From Sulfurovum sp. (GTDB taxonomy: Bacteria > Campylobacterota > Campylobacteria > Campylobacterales > Sulfurovaceae): DNA of 47,200 nucleotides. The position numbers and the translations under genes were made by a program. Positions 25,488 through 33,997 of this stretch are shown here, piece after piece. The DNA is taken from positions 75,839-123,038 of the forward strand of contig NVUY01000004.1 of the NCBI GenBank assembly GCA_002733215.1. The letters run 5' to 3'. The notes below the pieces were generated by a model. That model was not told where the DNA came from and did no database searches. It worked only from the letters and a program-made list of their open reading frames with translations. Numbering within the stretch: the stretch's first letter is position 1; each line of letters begins with the position of its first letter.

Positions 25488-25493
25488 ATTATA
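25488..25493 (-). promoter_or_regulatory. predicted -10 box for RR2-HK2
   Basis: TATAAT on the minus strand, about 35 bases before the TTG start. It gives a leader of about 28 bases with AGAGGA and rules out the longer frame start at 25498. Confidence 0.55.
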
Positions 25494-25522
25494 CCCAAAT
25501 TATTGATGTACCAATATCATGC

Positions 25523-25528
25523 TATACT
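25523..25528 (+). promoter_or_regulatory. predicted -10 box for the membrane protein
   Basis: TATACT with a predicted start near 25535, divergent from the RR2 promoter. It lies inside the longest open frame, which argues for the TTG start at 25561. Confidence 0.45.
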
Positions 25529-25560
25529 TTTATGCTAATACTTTTATACAAGGCATATTT

Positions 25561-26229
25561 TTGAAGATCAATTATTCACTAGTAAAACATACAGAGGGTC
25601 AAATTTTAATTTTAGGACTCTTATTACTGGGTTGTTTTCTCATACTTATACTGCTCTGTGCACTTTTTTTACCACACTATCTGCAACCCTTACTCAGTCT
25701 TACCGCCACCAATGTACTCTTTGGACGAGGGGCAGGTCTCTCAATAGGTATCGCGGCACAAATGGATACCTTCGTACTGATCGCTCTAAACTTTATGATC
25801 GAAGCGATCATGGTGCTTATCCTCTATCCGCTTTTTGTACTCAGCTGGAACAAACTCGAACTCGTCTCTTACCCGCCCCTCAATCTTTTCCTGGAACGTT
25901 CCAGAAAAAATGCAGACCGATACAAACCTCTCATGCAACGTTATGGTATTATTGGGCTCATTTTATTTGTATTGACACCTTTTGCCATGACAGGTCCGGT
26001 AGTCGGGAGTTTTCTAGGGTATTTGATCCGATTCAGCCATCGAGTAACACTGTTTATCGTACTTTTCAGTACATTGATAGCCATCATACTCTGGGTCTAT
26101 CTGATCAAGAATTTTGAAGAAGTACTCATCGCATACAGTGATATGCTTATACGAGGTTTTCTCATTGCTGCCATGATGATGTTTGTATGGTATCTTCTCA
26201 AAAAATATTTTTTCGGAAATGCTACTTAA
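25561..26229 (+). CDS. membrane protein, small multidrug export-like
   Basis: A hydrophobic 222-residue protein with segments near 14-38, 68-100, 132-160, 163-188 and 195-213. The motif LFVLTPFAMTGPVVGSFLG resembles the Pro/Gly-rich signature of the COG2426 'small multidrug export' family, whose function is not well established. The match is by eye and moderate. The TTG at 25561 is chosen because AAGG lies seven bases upstream and a -10 box falls after the alternative ATG at 25519. It is divergent from RR2 and convergent with fabG, and could be a member of the accessory block. Confidence 0.6.
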   Translation: MKINYSLVKHTEGQILILGLLLLGCFLILILLCALFLPHYLQPLLSLTATNVLFGRGAGLSIGIAAQMDTFVLIALNFMIEAIMVLILYPLFVLSWNKLELVSYPPLNLFLERSRKNADRYKPLMQRYGIIGLILFVLTPFAMTGPVVGSFLGYLIRFSHRVTLFIVLFSTLIAIILWVYLIKNFEEVLIAYSDMLIRGFLIAAMMMFVWYLLKKYFFGNAT

Positions 26230-26245
26230 GGTCTTCACAGCTTCA

Positions 26246-26284
26246 AACCTATAAACGACAGAGCGTGTCGTTTATTTAAAGGTT
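26246..26284. terminator. bidirectional terminator hairpin
   Basis: ATAAACGACA (26251-26260) and TGTCGTTTAT (26266-26275) form a perfect 10-bp stem with a GAGCG loop. AACCT and AGGTT outside can extend it. It lies between convergent genes, with AT-rich flanks on both sides. Confidence 0.7.
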
Positions 26285-26285
26285 C

Positions 26286-27029
26286 TTACATGAACATCCC
26301 GCCATTGACCTTAAGTGTTTCACCGGTAATGTAAGAAGAGTGGTCTGAAAGTAAAAATGCTACCGCTTCGGCTACCTCTTTAGGCTCACCAAATCTAGCC
26401 ATCGGTATCTTAGAAGTAAAGGCATCTTTTACCTCCTCTTTAAGCACCGCTGTCATTTCCGTCGCGATGAACCCCGGAGTGATCGTATTGTAACGGATGT
26501 TTCTGGGTGCAGCTTCCATGGCAAAACTTTTTGTCATGGCTATCGTTCCGCCTTTGGAGGCCGCGTAATTCGTCTGTCCGGCATTACCTGTTTCACCTAC
26601 AATGGAAGCGATGTTCACCACAGAACCAAAACGCTTTTTCCCCATCACCTTTACCGCTTCACGACAGCCTATGAACGTTGACTTTAGATTTGCGTTGATC
26701 ACATCCATAAACTCATCTGTTTTCATGCGCATTGCCAGTTTATCTTTAGTGATCCCTGCATTGTTTACAAGGTAAGAGAGTTCACCATCTGCCTCAACGA
26801 TGCTCTTCATCGCAGATACAAAAGCTTCATCATCACTTACATCAAAACCAATCACTTCTGCTTGACCGCCTGCTGCTTCTATGTCCGCTTTCACAGCATT
26901 CGCTTCAGCTTCTCCCGAACGAAAATTCACCCAGACTTTCAAACCAAAAGCAGCCAGACTTTTTGCTATCTCCGCACCGATGCCTCTACTCGCACCTGTC
27001 ACCAATACATTCTTACCTGTAAATTTCAT
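26286..27029 (-). CDS. fabG: 3-oxoacyl-ACP reductase
   Basis: NADPH-dependent reduction of 3-ketoacyl-ACP in fatty acid elongation. It is a 247-residue short-chain dehydrogenase with GASRGIGAEIA (12-22), NNAGITKDKL (89-98), the catalytic Ser142, Tyr155 and Lys159 (YAASKGG), and the closing INGGMFM-like VNGGMFM. The ATG has AAAGG seven bases upstream. As I recall, in Campylobacter fabG sits beside acpP/fabF/accA and gpmI/mraY/murD; here the regulator-efflux block separates it from acpP. Confidence 0.95.
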   Translation of the reverse strand: MKFTGKNVLVTGASRGIGAEIAKSLAAFGLKVWVNFRSGEAEANAVKADIEAAGGQAEVIGFDVSDDEAFVSAMKSIVEADGELSYLVNNAGITKDKLAMRMKTDEFMDVINANLKSTFIGCREAVKVMGKKRFGSVVNIASIVGETGNAGQTNYAASKGGTIAMTKSFAMEAAPRNIRYNTITPGFIATEMTAVLKEEVKDAFTSKIPMARFGEPKEVAEAVAFLLSDHSSYITGETLKVNGGMFM

Positions 27030-27078
27030 CTTAAACCTTTAAAATATTTGAGATATTGTAGCATGTAGGTGTTTAGAG

Positions 27079-27417
27079 CTAACACGTAAACAGTTTATTT
27101 TTAATATCTTCAAAAATTTTATAATCATTAGGACTGATCTTATCTGAGTAGATGATATGATTCAATTGTTCCATCATGTGGAACTTTGAAATCCTGTCTT
27201 CACATAAGGCTTGATTGATGATCTCTATATGTGTATCCAGATCATACTGTTTATCCATCATTTCATAGAGAAATTTTTTCACTTCTTCATGCGTACAGTC
27301 AAAATTTTGTTTCATTATCTCACAAAACAGAGGGATTGACTTCTCTATATTCCGATTATCAACCTTGATGATATGTGCAAACAATATACCCACTGACTTT
27401 TTAAGTTGGTTTTCCAT
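27079..27417 (-). CDS. TerB-like helical hypothetical protein
   Basis: A 112-residue all-helical protein. IIKVDNRNIEKSIPLFCEIM and the second half EIINQALCEDRISKFHMMEQLNHIIYSDKISPND resemble the TerB/DjlA N-terminal-like helical domain, which often contains acidic metal-binding loops. Similarity is by eye only and no function is assigned. The ATG has AAAGGA upstream. Its leader carries a perfect 8-bp hairpin. It lies between gpmI and fabG on the same strand. Confidence 0.6.
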   Translation of the reverse strand: MENQLKKSVGILFAHIIKVDNRNIEKSIPLFCEIMKQNFDCTHEEVKKFLYEMMDKQYDLDTHIEIINQALCEDRISKFHMMEQLNHIIYSDKISPNDYKIFEDIKNKLFTC

Positions 27418-27472
27418 AATATTCTTTCCTTTAAAAGCGTAAAGATCCTTTTAAATTTTTCCCTTGACAACT

Positions 27473-27508
27473 CTTCTTATCAGAATAAGAAGTTTATCCT
27501 TCATAATA
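27473..27508 (-). promoter_or_regulatory. gap after gpmI: hairpin and possible -10
   Basis: CTTCTTAT (27473-27480) and ATAAGAAG (27485-27492) pair around CAGA. On the minus strand TATTAT (27503-27508) could be a -10, placing the hairpin early in the leader of the TerB-like gene. Otherwise it may mark the 3' end of gpmI mRNA. Confidence 0.35.
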
Positions 27509-27541
27509 CTAGGAAAAAAAGATTTAGTCAAATTTTTATTT

Positions 27542-29023
27542 CTAAATCAATGGTTCATCCATCTCTTCAGGTATTTCAAGTCCCATAAGTGTCAATACAG
27601 TAGGCGCGACATTATTAAGTCCACACCCCTCTTTAACTTCCGTCACACCTTCAGCCATCACAAAACACCAAACTTCACCTACAGTATGATTGGTGAGTAT
27701 ATGTCCTTCACTGTCTCTCATCTCTTCACAGTTTCCATGGTCAGAAGTAAGTACGATAGCATATCCCTCCTCTTTTGCTTTTTCTATGATCAGTCCAAGT
27801 TCTTTATCGACAGCATTCACCGCCAGACATGCTGCTTCGTAATTACCTGTATGCCCTACCATGTCTCCATTGGCAAAGTTAACAACGATGAAATCATAAG
27901 ACTCATCCATAGCCGTAGACACAGCTTCACCTACCTCAGGTGCTGACATTTCAGGCTGCATATCATAGGTTTTGACATCAGGACTGGGGATCAACACTCT
28001 GCTCTCCCCGATCATAGGCTCTTCTATTCCCCCGTTCATAAAAAAGGTCACATGTGCGTACTTCTCTGTTTCTGCCGTATGCAGTTGTCTCAGTCCTGCA
28101 TGACTTATGACCTCTGCCAAAGTATTTTTCGGTGCCACTTTCGGAAAAAGTATCGGGTAGGGAAAACTTGCATCATATTGTGTCATGGTTGCGATGTGCA
28201 GTGACGTATAAGAACAGGCAAATTCATCAAAATGGGCAGACCCCAAGGCTGTTGTGATCTCCCGCACTCTGTCTGAACGGAAATTGCTCATGATGACCAC
28301 ATCATCTTCTTCCAAGCCTTTATACTCCCCAAATGCAACAGGTTCTATGAATTCATCTGTCTCATTTTTCGCATAACTTGCATCAATATACGCTTCAGGA
28401 CTCAACAAAGTAGCAGGTCTTGCTTCAGCAATGACCCGATACCCTTTTTTTACTCTCTCCCAACGGTTATCTCTGTCCATCGTAAAGAAACGTCCGCCTA
28501 CCGTTGCGATGGAGATGCGCTCATCACATATTTCTTCTATTTGTGCAACATAGGTTTTTGCTGATGTAGGACTCACATCTCTACCGTCCGTGATCAAATG
28601 CAAAAAGACTTTTTTTCCTCTGCTTTTTGCAAGTTTTGCCAAACCGATCGTATGTTTGATGTGTGAATGTACACCCCCGTCACTTAGCAAACCGATCAGG
28701 TGGACACGCTCACTTTTGGACAGAGTATCATTTAATGCTTCATTGTTCTCTATGCTTCCGTCTTCAAGCGCCAGAGAGACTTTTACCAGATCCTGATACA
28801 AAATACGTCCCGAACCCATGGTCATATGTCCTACTTCAGAGTTACCCATTTGTCCTTCAGGTAAACCTACAGACAAACCATGGGTAGAGATAAGTGCTCT
28901 GGGTGCAGTTTCAAATAATCTGTCATAGGTCGGTTTCACAGCATCTTTAAAGGCATTACAGGTACTGTCCGGTTTGCATCCTATGCCATCGGTAATAATT
29001 AAAATCGTTTTTTGCTGATCCAT
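27542..29023 (-). CDS. gpmI: 2,3-bisphosphoglycerate-independent phosphoglycerate mutase
   Basis: Interconverts 3- and 2-phosphoglycerate using two Mn ions. The 493-residue alkaline-phosphatase-fold enzyme has Asp12 in ITDGIG and the phospho-serine Ser62 in MGNSEVGH. It also has LLSDGGVHSH (116-125), DGRDVSP (146-152), FRSDRVREIT (258-267), and the second metal site NGDMVGHTGN and TSDHGNCEEM. It diverges from mraY over an 88-base AT-rich gap; this arrangement is, as I recall, conserved in Campylobacter. Confidence 0.96.
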   Translation of the reverse strand: MDQQKTILIITDGIGCKPDSTCNAFKDAVKPTYDRLFETAPRALISTHGLSVGLPEGQMGNSEVGHMTMGSGRILYQDLVKVSLALEDGSIENNEALNDTLSKSERVHLIGLLSDGGVHSHIKHTIGLAKLAKSRGKKVFLHLITDGRDVSPTSAKTYVAQIEEICDERISIATVGGRFFTMDRDNRWERVKKGYRVIAEARPATLLSPEAYIDASYAKNETDEFIEPVAFGEYKGLEEDDVVIMSNFRSDRVREITTALGSAHFDEFACSYTSLHIATMTQYDASFPYPILFPKVAPKNTLAEVISHAGLRQLHTAETEKYAHVTFFMNGGIEEPMIGESRVLIPSPDVKTYDMQPEMSAPEVGEAVSTAMDESYDFIVVNFANGDMVGHTGNYEAACLAVNAVDKELGLIIEKAKEEGYAIVLTSDHGNCEEMRDSEGHILTNHTVGEVWCFVMAEGVTEVKEGCGLNNVAPTVLTLMGLEIPEEMDEPLI

Positions 29024-29111
29024 ATTTTATTCTCTTCGTATGTTTTATTGAAATAATAGTAGAATAAACTTTCTTAATTCTTTAATAAAAAAATTTAAAT
29101 GAAAGTCACCT

Positions 29112-30170
29112 ATGCTATATGAACTCTCACAACTCTTGGATTTTAATCTTTTTAAATACATCTCAGTACGTTCAGGACTCGCATTTTTTATCGCTTTCCT
29201 GCTGACACTGTTCATCATGCCAAGATATCTGTCATGGGCACTTTCCAAAAATGCAAATCAGCCCATAAGCAAATACGTGCCTGCACATGAAAGCAAAGGT
29301 CAGACACCCACCATGGGCGGTGCTATATTTTTGTTCTCTACACTGATCGCTGCGCTTATTACCGTAGATCTGTCCAATCTCTACATATGGGGCGGACTTA
29401 TCACCCTTATTGGTTTTGGTCTGGTTGGGTTCAAAGATGACCTGGGAAAAGTACTTGCGGGAGACAATCTTGAAGGACTGACACCCAAAGGTAAAATGGG
29501 ACTTCAGTCTGTCGTCGCTGCACTCGCAACAGGGCTGTTACTCTACACAGGTTTTCCGACAGAATTCTACGTACCTTTTCTCAAAACACCTCTTTTTGAC
29601 TTAGGCTATGCGGCCATTCCTTTTTGGGTACTTGTCTTTTTAGCCACGACCAATGCTGTCAATCTTACAGACGGACTTGATGGTCTTGCTACGGTACCTT
29701 CTATCACCGCACTGGTAACATTAGGACTGATCGTCTATGTGACCGGTCATGCCATCTTTAGTCAGTATATGCTTGTTCCCAACATCAAAGGAGTAGCAGA
29801 AGTCACCATCCTCGCCATGGCCCTTGTCGGCGGATTAATGGGATTCTTATGGTACAACTGCTACCCTGCAGAAATTTTCATGGGAGACACAGGCAGTCTT
29901 GCCATTGGCGGCTTTATAGCCTACCTTGCCATCCTGGGGAAAAGTGAAGTGCTCCTTATCCTTATCGGTATCGTGTTCGTGATAGAGACCGTCTCGGTCA
30001 TCCTTCAGGTCGGAAGCTTTAAACTGCGAGGGAAACGTGTCTTTCTCATGGCCCCCATACACCACCATTTTGAACTCAAAAAATGGCCGGAAAATAAAAT
30101 TATCATACGTTTCTGGATGATCTCTTTTATCGCCAATATCTTCGTACTTGTTTCGTTTAAGTTCAGATAA
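29112..30170 (+). CDS. mraY: phospho-N-acetylmuramoyl-pentapeptide-transferase
   Basis: Transfers phospho-MurNAc-pentapeptide to undecaprenyl phosphate to make lipid I at the inner membrane. It has 352 residues and about ten TM segments. Family motifs are GQTPTMGG (63-70), GFKDD (106-110, Asp109/Asp110), [13 protein letters not shown] (181-193), FMGDTGSLA (256-264, Asp259) and APIHHHFE (314-321). It is followed one base later by murD, with which it is cotranscribed. The ribosome site is weak. Confidence 0.97.
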   Translation: MLYELSQLLDFNLFKYISVRSGLAFFIAFLLTLFIMPRYLSWALSKNANQPISKYVPAHESKGQTPTMGGAIFLFSTLIAALITVDLSNLYIWGGLITLIGFGLVGFKDDLGKVLAGDNLEGLTPKGKMGLQSVVAALATGLLLYTGFPTEFYVPFLKTPLFDLGYAAIPFWVLVFLATTNAVNLTDGLDGLATVPSITALVTLGLIVYVTGHAIFSQYMLVPNIKGVAEVTILAMALVGGLMGFLWYNCYPAEIFMGDTGSLAIGGFIAYLAILGKSEVLLILIGIVFVIETVSVILQVGSFKLRGKRVFLMAPIHHHFELKKWPENKIIIRFWMISFIANIFVLVSFKFR

Positions 30171-30171
30171 A

Positions 30172-31386
30172 ATGCAAAAACAAAAACCTACATTATTTGG
30201 CTACGGACTCACCACTAAAGCCATAGCAAAAAAACTGGGCGGAGGATGTACTTTTTTTGATGACAATGCAAAAGAAGCCTACACCGATGAATACAATAAT
30301 CACATACTCCCTTCGCATCTTTTTGATCCTGAGAAAAGTCAAATGGAAGTCACTACACCCAGCCTTAAACCGGATAATCCACTGATCAAAAATGCAAAAA
30401 ATTTGCTAAGCGAATATGACTACTTTGACAAAGAGATGCCTTTTTCTATCTGGATATCAGGAACCAATGGTAAAACCACCACAACACAAATGCTAACACA
30501 CATTTTAGCACATCGGGCTGCAGTGAGTGGGGGTAACATAGGTACACCTTTGGCAGAATTAAGTACAGATGCACCTATCTGGGTACTGGAGAGCTCATCC
30601 TTTGCTTTGCACCATACGCATATTGCTTCACCTAATATGTATCTTCTTTTGCCCATCACACCAGACCACTTAGACTGGCATGGCACATTTGAGGCGTATG
30701 CGGCAGATAAACTTCGACCCCTGCTTACTATGAAAGAAGGAGAGTTAGCCCTTATCCCCAAAGGCTTGAAGGTTCCTAAAACACATGCCTATGTCGTAGA
30801 GTATGACAGTGATGCTTTTATATGTGAATACTTTAATGTAGATGCTTCCAAACTAAACTATAAAGGTGCTTTTTTACAAGATGCCCTACTCTCACTTGCC
30901 ATCACTAAAGTACTTTTTGATGAAACTGACTATGCTCTACTTAATAGTTTTAAACGTGATGCCCATAGACAAGAGGAGTTTTTTGATGTTCAAGGAAGGC
31001 TCTGGGTCAACGACTCCAAAGCCACCAACCTTGATGCAACCATACAGGCAGTGAAAGGTTATGCAGACAAACCTGTTCATCTCATTCTGGGAGGGGATGA
31101 CAAAGGGGTAGATCTGACCCCTCTTTTTGAAGACATGAAATCACTTAACCTTACACTATATACTATAGGGGCAAATAATCAAAAACTTTTAGCCCTGGCA
31201 AAAACCTATCACATCCACACAGTAGAGTCACAAAGCATACAAAAAGCGGTTGAAGAGATAGATACAGTGCATACTTCCCAAAGTGTTGCACTTCTTTCAC
31301 CTGCGGCTGCAAGCTTTGATCAGTTCAACTCTTACAAGCACAGAGGAGAAACGTTTATGAACTTGGTCAAAGAATTAAAAAATTGA
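30172..31386 (+). CDS. murD: UDP-N-acetylmuramoylalanine-D-glutamate ligase
   Basis: Adds D-glutamate to UDP-MurNAc-L-Ala in the cytoplasm. The chosen ATG at 30172 (404 residues) lies one base after the mraY stop; a longer frame from a TTG at 30148 would run into mraY and lacks support. It has a short N-terminal domain with LFGYGLTTKA, the ATP loop SGTNGKTTTT (96-105), LESSSFALHH, PDHLDWHGTFEAYAADK with the carbamylated-lysine region, NDSKATNLDAT, and the Mur ligase C-domain (LGGDDKGVDL; SPAAASFDQF). It is shorter than the E. coli enzyme. Confidence 0.93.
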   Translation: MQKQKPTLFGYGLTTKAIAKKLGGGCTFFDDNAKEAYTDEYNNHILPSHLFDPEKSQMEVTTPSLKPDNPLIKNAKNLLSEYDYFDKEMPFSIWISGTNGKTTTTQMLTHILAHRAAVSGGNIGTPLAELSTDAPIWVLESSSFALHHTHIASPNMYLLLPITPDHLDWHGTFEAYAADKLRPLLTMKEGELALIPKGLKVPKTHAYVVEYDSDAFICEYFNVDASKLNYKGAFLQDALLSLAITKVLFDETDYALLNSFKRDAHRQEEFFDVQGRLWVNDSKATNLDATIQAVKGYADKPVHLILGGDDKGVDLTPLFEDMKSLNLTLYTIGANNQKLLALAKTYHIHTVESQSIQKAVEEIDTVHTSQSVALLSPAAASFDQFNSYKHRGETFMNLVKELKN

Positions 31387-31429
31387 TCGCTTTCCTCTCT
31401 TTATTGTCTGACTTTTAAGTTTAAGCCGT

Positions 31430-31435
31430 TATAAT
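31430..31435 (+). promoter_or_regulatory. predicted -10 box for tRNA-Phe
   Basis: TATAAT with an imperfect upstream TTGTCT (31404-31409, spacer 20). The predicted start is near 31442. A short AGACA/TGTCT palindrome follows in the leader, possibly a processing feature. Confidence 0.5.
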
Positions 31436-31470
31436 TCTATCCACTTAAACAGACAGCTTGTCTTTAAGTC

Positions 31471-31546
31471 GGCTCGATAGCTCAGTCGGTAGAGCAAAGG
31501 ATTGAAAATCCTTGTGTCGGGGGTTCGATTCCCTCTCGCGCCACCA
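31471..31546 (+). tRNA. tRNA-Phe (anticodon GAA)
   Basis: A 76-base cloverleaf with encoded CCA. The D stem is GCTC/GAGC, the anticodon arm AAGGA-TTGAAAA-TCCTT with anticodon GAA, and the T arm GGGGG-TTCGATT-CCCTC with one G-T pair. The acceptor stem GGCTCGA/TCGCGCC pairs at six of seven positions; position 4 (T) faces position 69 (C), a mismatch. Everything else, including T8, A14, G18-G19 and T54-T55, is normal. No other tRNA is in the window. Confidence 0.95.
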
Positions 31547-31750
31547 TTACTTCACTAATAATTAACAAAACCATCAGTATTATTAACCAAAACCTTAAAA
31601 AACCATCTACTTTTCTTAAAGATAACGCAAAAATATCTCTTTTTTTCTTACATTTTTAAAAATATTTTCACGATGTAACCCTTGAAACCCTCTGTATAAC
31701 CGTCACTTGTACAGAAATATTAACTATTTGTTAACTTTTTATTAATTTTC
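31547..31750. other. AT-rich gap between tRNA-Phe and porin promoter
   Basis: About 200 bases with no coding frame of note. It contains AT tracts and repeated TTAAC/TTAAT stretches, which could act as an upstream promoter element for the porin. No terminator hairpin for the tRNA is obvious. Confidence 0.4.
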
Positions 31751-31779
31751 TTGACATTTCTATTAATCTATGTTATAAT
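31751..31779 (+). promoter_or_regulatory. consensus sigma-70 promoter of the porin
   Basis: A perfect TTGACA (31751-31756) and a perfect TATAAT (31774-31779) with a 17-base spacer, preceded by AT-rich DNA. The predicted start is near 31786. It is the only promoter here with both consensus hexamers, in keeping with an abundant outer-membrane protein. Confidence 0.8.
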
Positions 31780-31815
31780 TCCCCTGTATTCAAACAAAAT
31801 TCAAGGAGAATTACA

Positions 31816-33204
31816 ATGAAAAAAACATTATTACTTTCAGTAGTAGCATCGACAATGATCATGGCGGGTGGAGATATTGCACCAGTTGAGCCAGTAGTAG
31901 TAGTAGAGGAAGTTTCTGCATGGGAATTTGAAGGAGAAATGGTAGCCTTTACTCAAACCAGAGATAACTTTACAGTGACAGGAAATGTTCCAAATACAAT
32001 CTTTGGAAACAGTTCAAGCCTATTTGGTGGAAATGAAACATCCGGTATTCTTGGTCTTTCACTTGGAGCAGCGAACAAAGACCTTTTTGCAGGTATCGGT
32101 TTTGGTTCACTACTTACAGCAACCGCTAACGGGATTAACTCCGGTTATTCAAACAGCAACTTCGGTTTACAAACTGGAAGCACTGTCAATAAACTTTACT
32201 TGACTTATGGTATAGATTCTATCAATACCAGCCTTAAAGTGGGTCGTCAGTACCTTCCAAAATCACTTTCACCTTTCGCATTTACTGAAGGTTGGCAAGC
32301 GATCAAAAACTCATTTGAAGCTGCTTTGGTAGTGAACTCATCTTTACCAGACACTACAGCTGTGTATGCTTACGTCACAAAATCTAACAATTCTTTAGGT
32401 GATATTGACAATTGGGATGACATTAACCCTTCTAACGACGGTATTCATTTGCTAACACTTCAAAACAAATCAATTGATAACTTGACATTGACTGGTTCAT
32501 GGTACTATGCACCAAACTTTGTTTCTGCACTTACTATCCCTGCACCTGTACTTGGACTTCCATATACACTTAACGGAGATGCAAACATTCTATGGGGAGA
32601 CGCTGCATACGCTGCTGAAAGCTTCGGTGTTGCTATTCAAGGTGGTCAGATCAGTCCAGACGATTTAGATAACACAACTGCATTTGGTGCAAAAGTTACT
32701 ACTAACCTAGGTATGTTCGATCTTTTAGCTGCATACTCAACTGTTAATGACGGTGCACTAGATCTTGTCAACTTGGGTACAGGTGTTAAAACTCCACTTT
32801 ATACACAGATGATCGGTAACCAAAATGCAATTAGAAGAGATTCTGATACAATTAGACTTGGTGCTGGTATGAAAGCACTTGGCGGTAAATTTGGTCTAAA
32901 CTACAGTTATTCTGATCTTGGTGATACAGCTAACAATTCAACATTTACTCCTGGTGGGTCAAGACCTAAATTTATTCTTAGTGGTGGTATTCCTTTAGAA
33001 GCTCGTTCAGGTTCATACACAGAAGTTGACCTTACTTACAAAACTAAAGTTACTGAGGATATCACATTATTTGCTGCATACATTTACCAAGAGGACAAAA
33101 GAGATAATGTTGTCGATGTACGTCTAGCACAACCAATCTTGTTACCTACAAAGAGCGAAACTCAAAACCTCGTACGTTTCTGGGCAAGATATAACTTTAA
33201 CTAA
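31816..33204 (+). CDS. outer membrane porin, major-porin-like
   Basis: A secreted beta-barrel of 462 residues. The signal peptide is MKKTLLLSVVASTMIMA. A short acidic/proline/valine segment follows (about 18-35), then alternating amphipathic strands to an aromatic C-terminal strand RFWARYNFN. VNKLYLTYGIDSINTSLKVGRQYLPKSLSPF resembles the conserved N-terminal barrel region of Campylobacterota Opr-type porins. There are no cysteines. It is driven by a consensus promoter, has AAGGAGA six bases before the ATG, and ends in a strong terminator, so it is monocistronic and probably abundant. General diffusion of small solutes is inferred. Confidence 0.85.
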   Translation: MKKTLLLSVVASTMIMAGGDIAPVEPVVVVEEVSAWEFEGEMVAFTQTRDNFTVTGNVPNTIFGNSSSLFGGNETSGILGLSLGAANKDLFAGIGFGSLLTATANGINSGYSNSNFGLQTGSTVNKLYLTYGIDSINTSLKVGRQYLPKSLSPFAFTEGWQAIKNSFEAALVVNSSLPDTTAVYAYVTKSNNSLGDIDNWDDINPSNDGIHLLTLQNKSIDNLTLTGSWYYAPNFVSALTIPAPVLGLPYTLNGDANILWGDAAYAAESFGVAIQGGQISPDDLDNTTAFGAKVTTNLGMFDLLAAYSTVNDGALDLVNLGTGVKTPLYTQMIGNQNAIRRDSDTIRLGAGMKALGGKFGLNYSYSDLGDTANNSTFTPGGSRPKFILSGGIPLEARSGSYTEVDLTYKTKVTEDITLFAAYIYQEDKRDNVVDVRLAQPILLPTKSETQNLVRFWARYNFN

Positions 33205-33233
33205 GCTTTACGCTTAACAAGTTTTTCAAACCT

Positions 33234-33265
33234 TTTAGGGTTCAGACCTTGGTCTGGGCTCTAAA
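33234..33265 (+). terminator. porin terminator hairpin
   Basis: TTTAGGGTTCAGACC (33234-33248) and GGTCTGGGCTCTAAA (33251-33265) form a long stem with a few G-T pairs and a tiny loop, followed by a pyrimidine-rich CTCTCTTTCTTATTTT. Confidence 0.7.
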
Positions 33266-33335
33266 CTCTCTTTCTTATTTTAAAATCACTTTACATTTTT
33301 TCAACCTAAATACTTTTCCTATTTTTCTTTTATGT

Positions 33336-33341
33336 TATAAT
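33336..33341 (+). promoter_or_regulatory. predicted -10 box for mntA-hepT
   Basis: TATAAT with a predicted start near 33348 and a leader of about 19 bases containing AGGAG. It may also drive rimO, which starts in the hepT stop codon. Confidence 0.55.
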
Positions 33342-33366
33342 GTCAAAAATCATATAGGAGTTAATG

Positions 33367-33660
33367 ATGCAACAACAAACTATTTTAAATTATCTAAAGC
33401 AAGTTAAACCCTACTACGAAAAAGAAGGTTTTATTATTGAGGGACTTTTTGGTTCTTATGCAAGAAACGAAGCAACTGAAGAAAGTGATATAGATATACT
33501 CATAGAAATTGAGAAAAAAACAACTGATATTTATACTAAAAAAAAATCTCTTAAAGAAGACCTTGAAAAGTACTTTCACAAAAAAGTAGACTTGGCAAGG
33601 AAAAAATATCTTACACCTCTAGCTAAAGATGCTATCAAAGATGACCTAATTTATGTCTAA
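33367..33660 (+). CDS. mntA: MntA-like nucleotidyltransferase antitoxin
   Basis: A minimal nucleotidyltransferase of 97 residues with the motif GSYARNEATEESDID (GSX10DXD), the signature of MntA. In studied pairs MntA adds AMP to a tyrosine of the HepT toxin and so silences it. Two ATGs are adjacent; the second (33367) is chosen because it is six bases from AGGAG. It overlaps hepT by eight bases. The pair is visibly more AT-rich and lysine-rich than the flanking rimO, consistent with horizontal acquisition. Confidence 0.88.
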   Translation: MQQQTILNYLKQVKPYYEKEGFIIEGLFGSYARNEATEESDIDILIEIEKKTTDIYTKKKSLKEDLEKYFHKKVDLARKKYLTPLAKDAIKDDLIYV

Positions 33661-33997
33661 CACGGAACTTGCTTTCAAAACTATTCTACTATCTATAGAA
33701 AAAATACTTCTCTACTCTTCTTCGAGTAGTGATGCCGATGATTTCTATCATGACAGTAAAAGTTTTGATGCTACAATGATACACTTTATTAACCTTGGAG
33801 AGATGATTGAAAGAATTGATGAAGATACAAAAAAACACTATTCTTCTATTCCATACCAAGAAATAAAAGATTTTCGAAATTTAGTAGCCCACAACTATTT
33901 TGGCATTGATGCTGAAGAAATATGGGATATCATTCATAATCATTTACCGACACTCAAAGTAAACATTATAAAAATTTTAAAAAACATGGATAATTAA
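33653..33997 (+). CDS. hepT: HepT-like toxin (HEPN RNase)
   Basis: A 114-residue helical HEPN protein with R75-NLVA-H80-N-Y82, matching the RX4-6HXY catalytic motif of HepT. Tyr82 is the residue expected to be modified by MntA. In known systems HepT is a ribonuclease, reported to act on tRNA or mRNA; the target here is unknown. Its TAA overlaps the rimO ATG by one base, so toxin and rimO translation are coupled. Confidence 0.88.
   Translation: MSNTELAFKTILLSIEKILLYSSSSSDADDFYHDSKSFDATMIHFINLGEMIERIDEDTKKHYSSIPYQEIKDFRNLVAHNYFGIDAEEIWDIIHNHLPTLKVNIIKILKNMDN

Noticed and set aside
25454-25498. Longer RR2 start at 25498
   Set aside because: The extra residues precede the normal receiver start, and the likely -10 box lies inside them, so they would not be transcribed.
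30148-30171. Longer murD start at TTG 30148
   Set aside because: It would overlap mraY by 23 bases without a ribosome site; the ATG one base after the mraY stop gives a normal MurD N-terminus.
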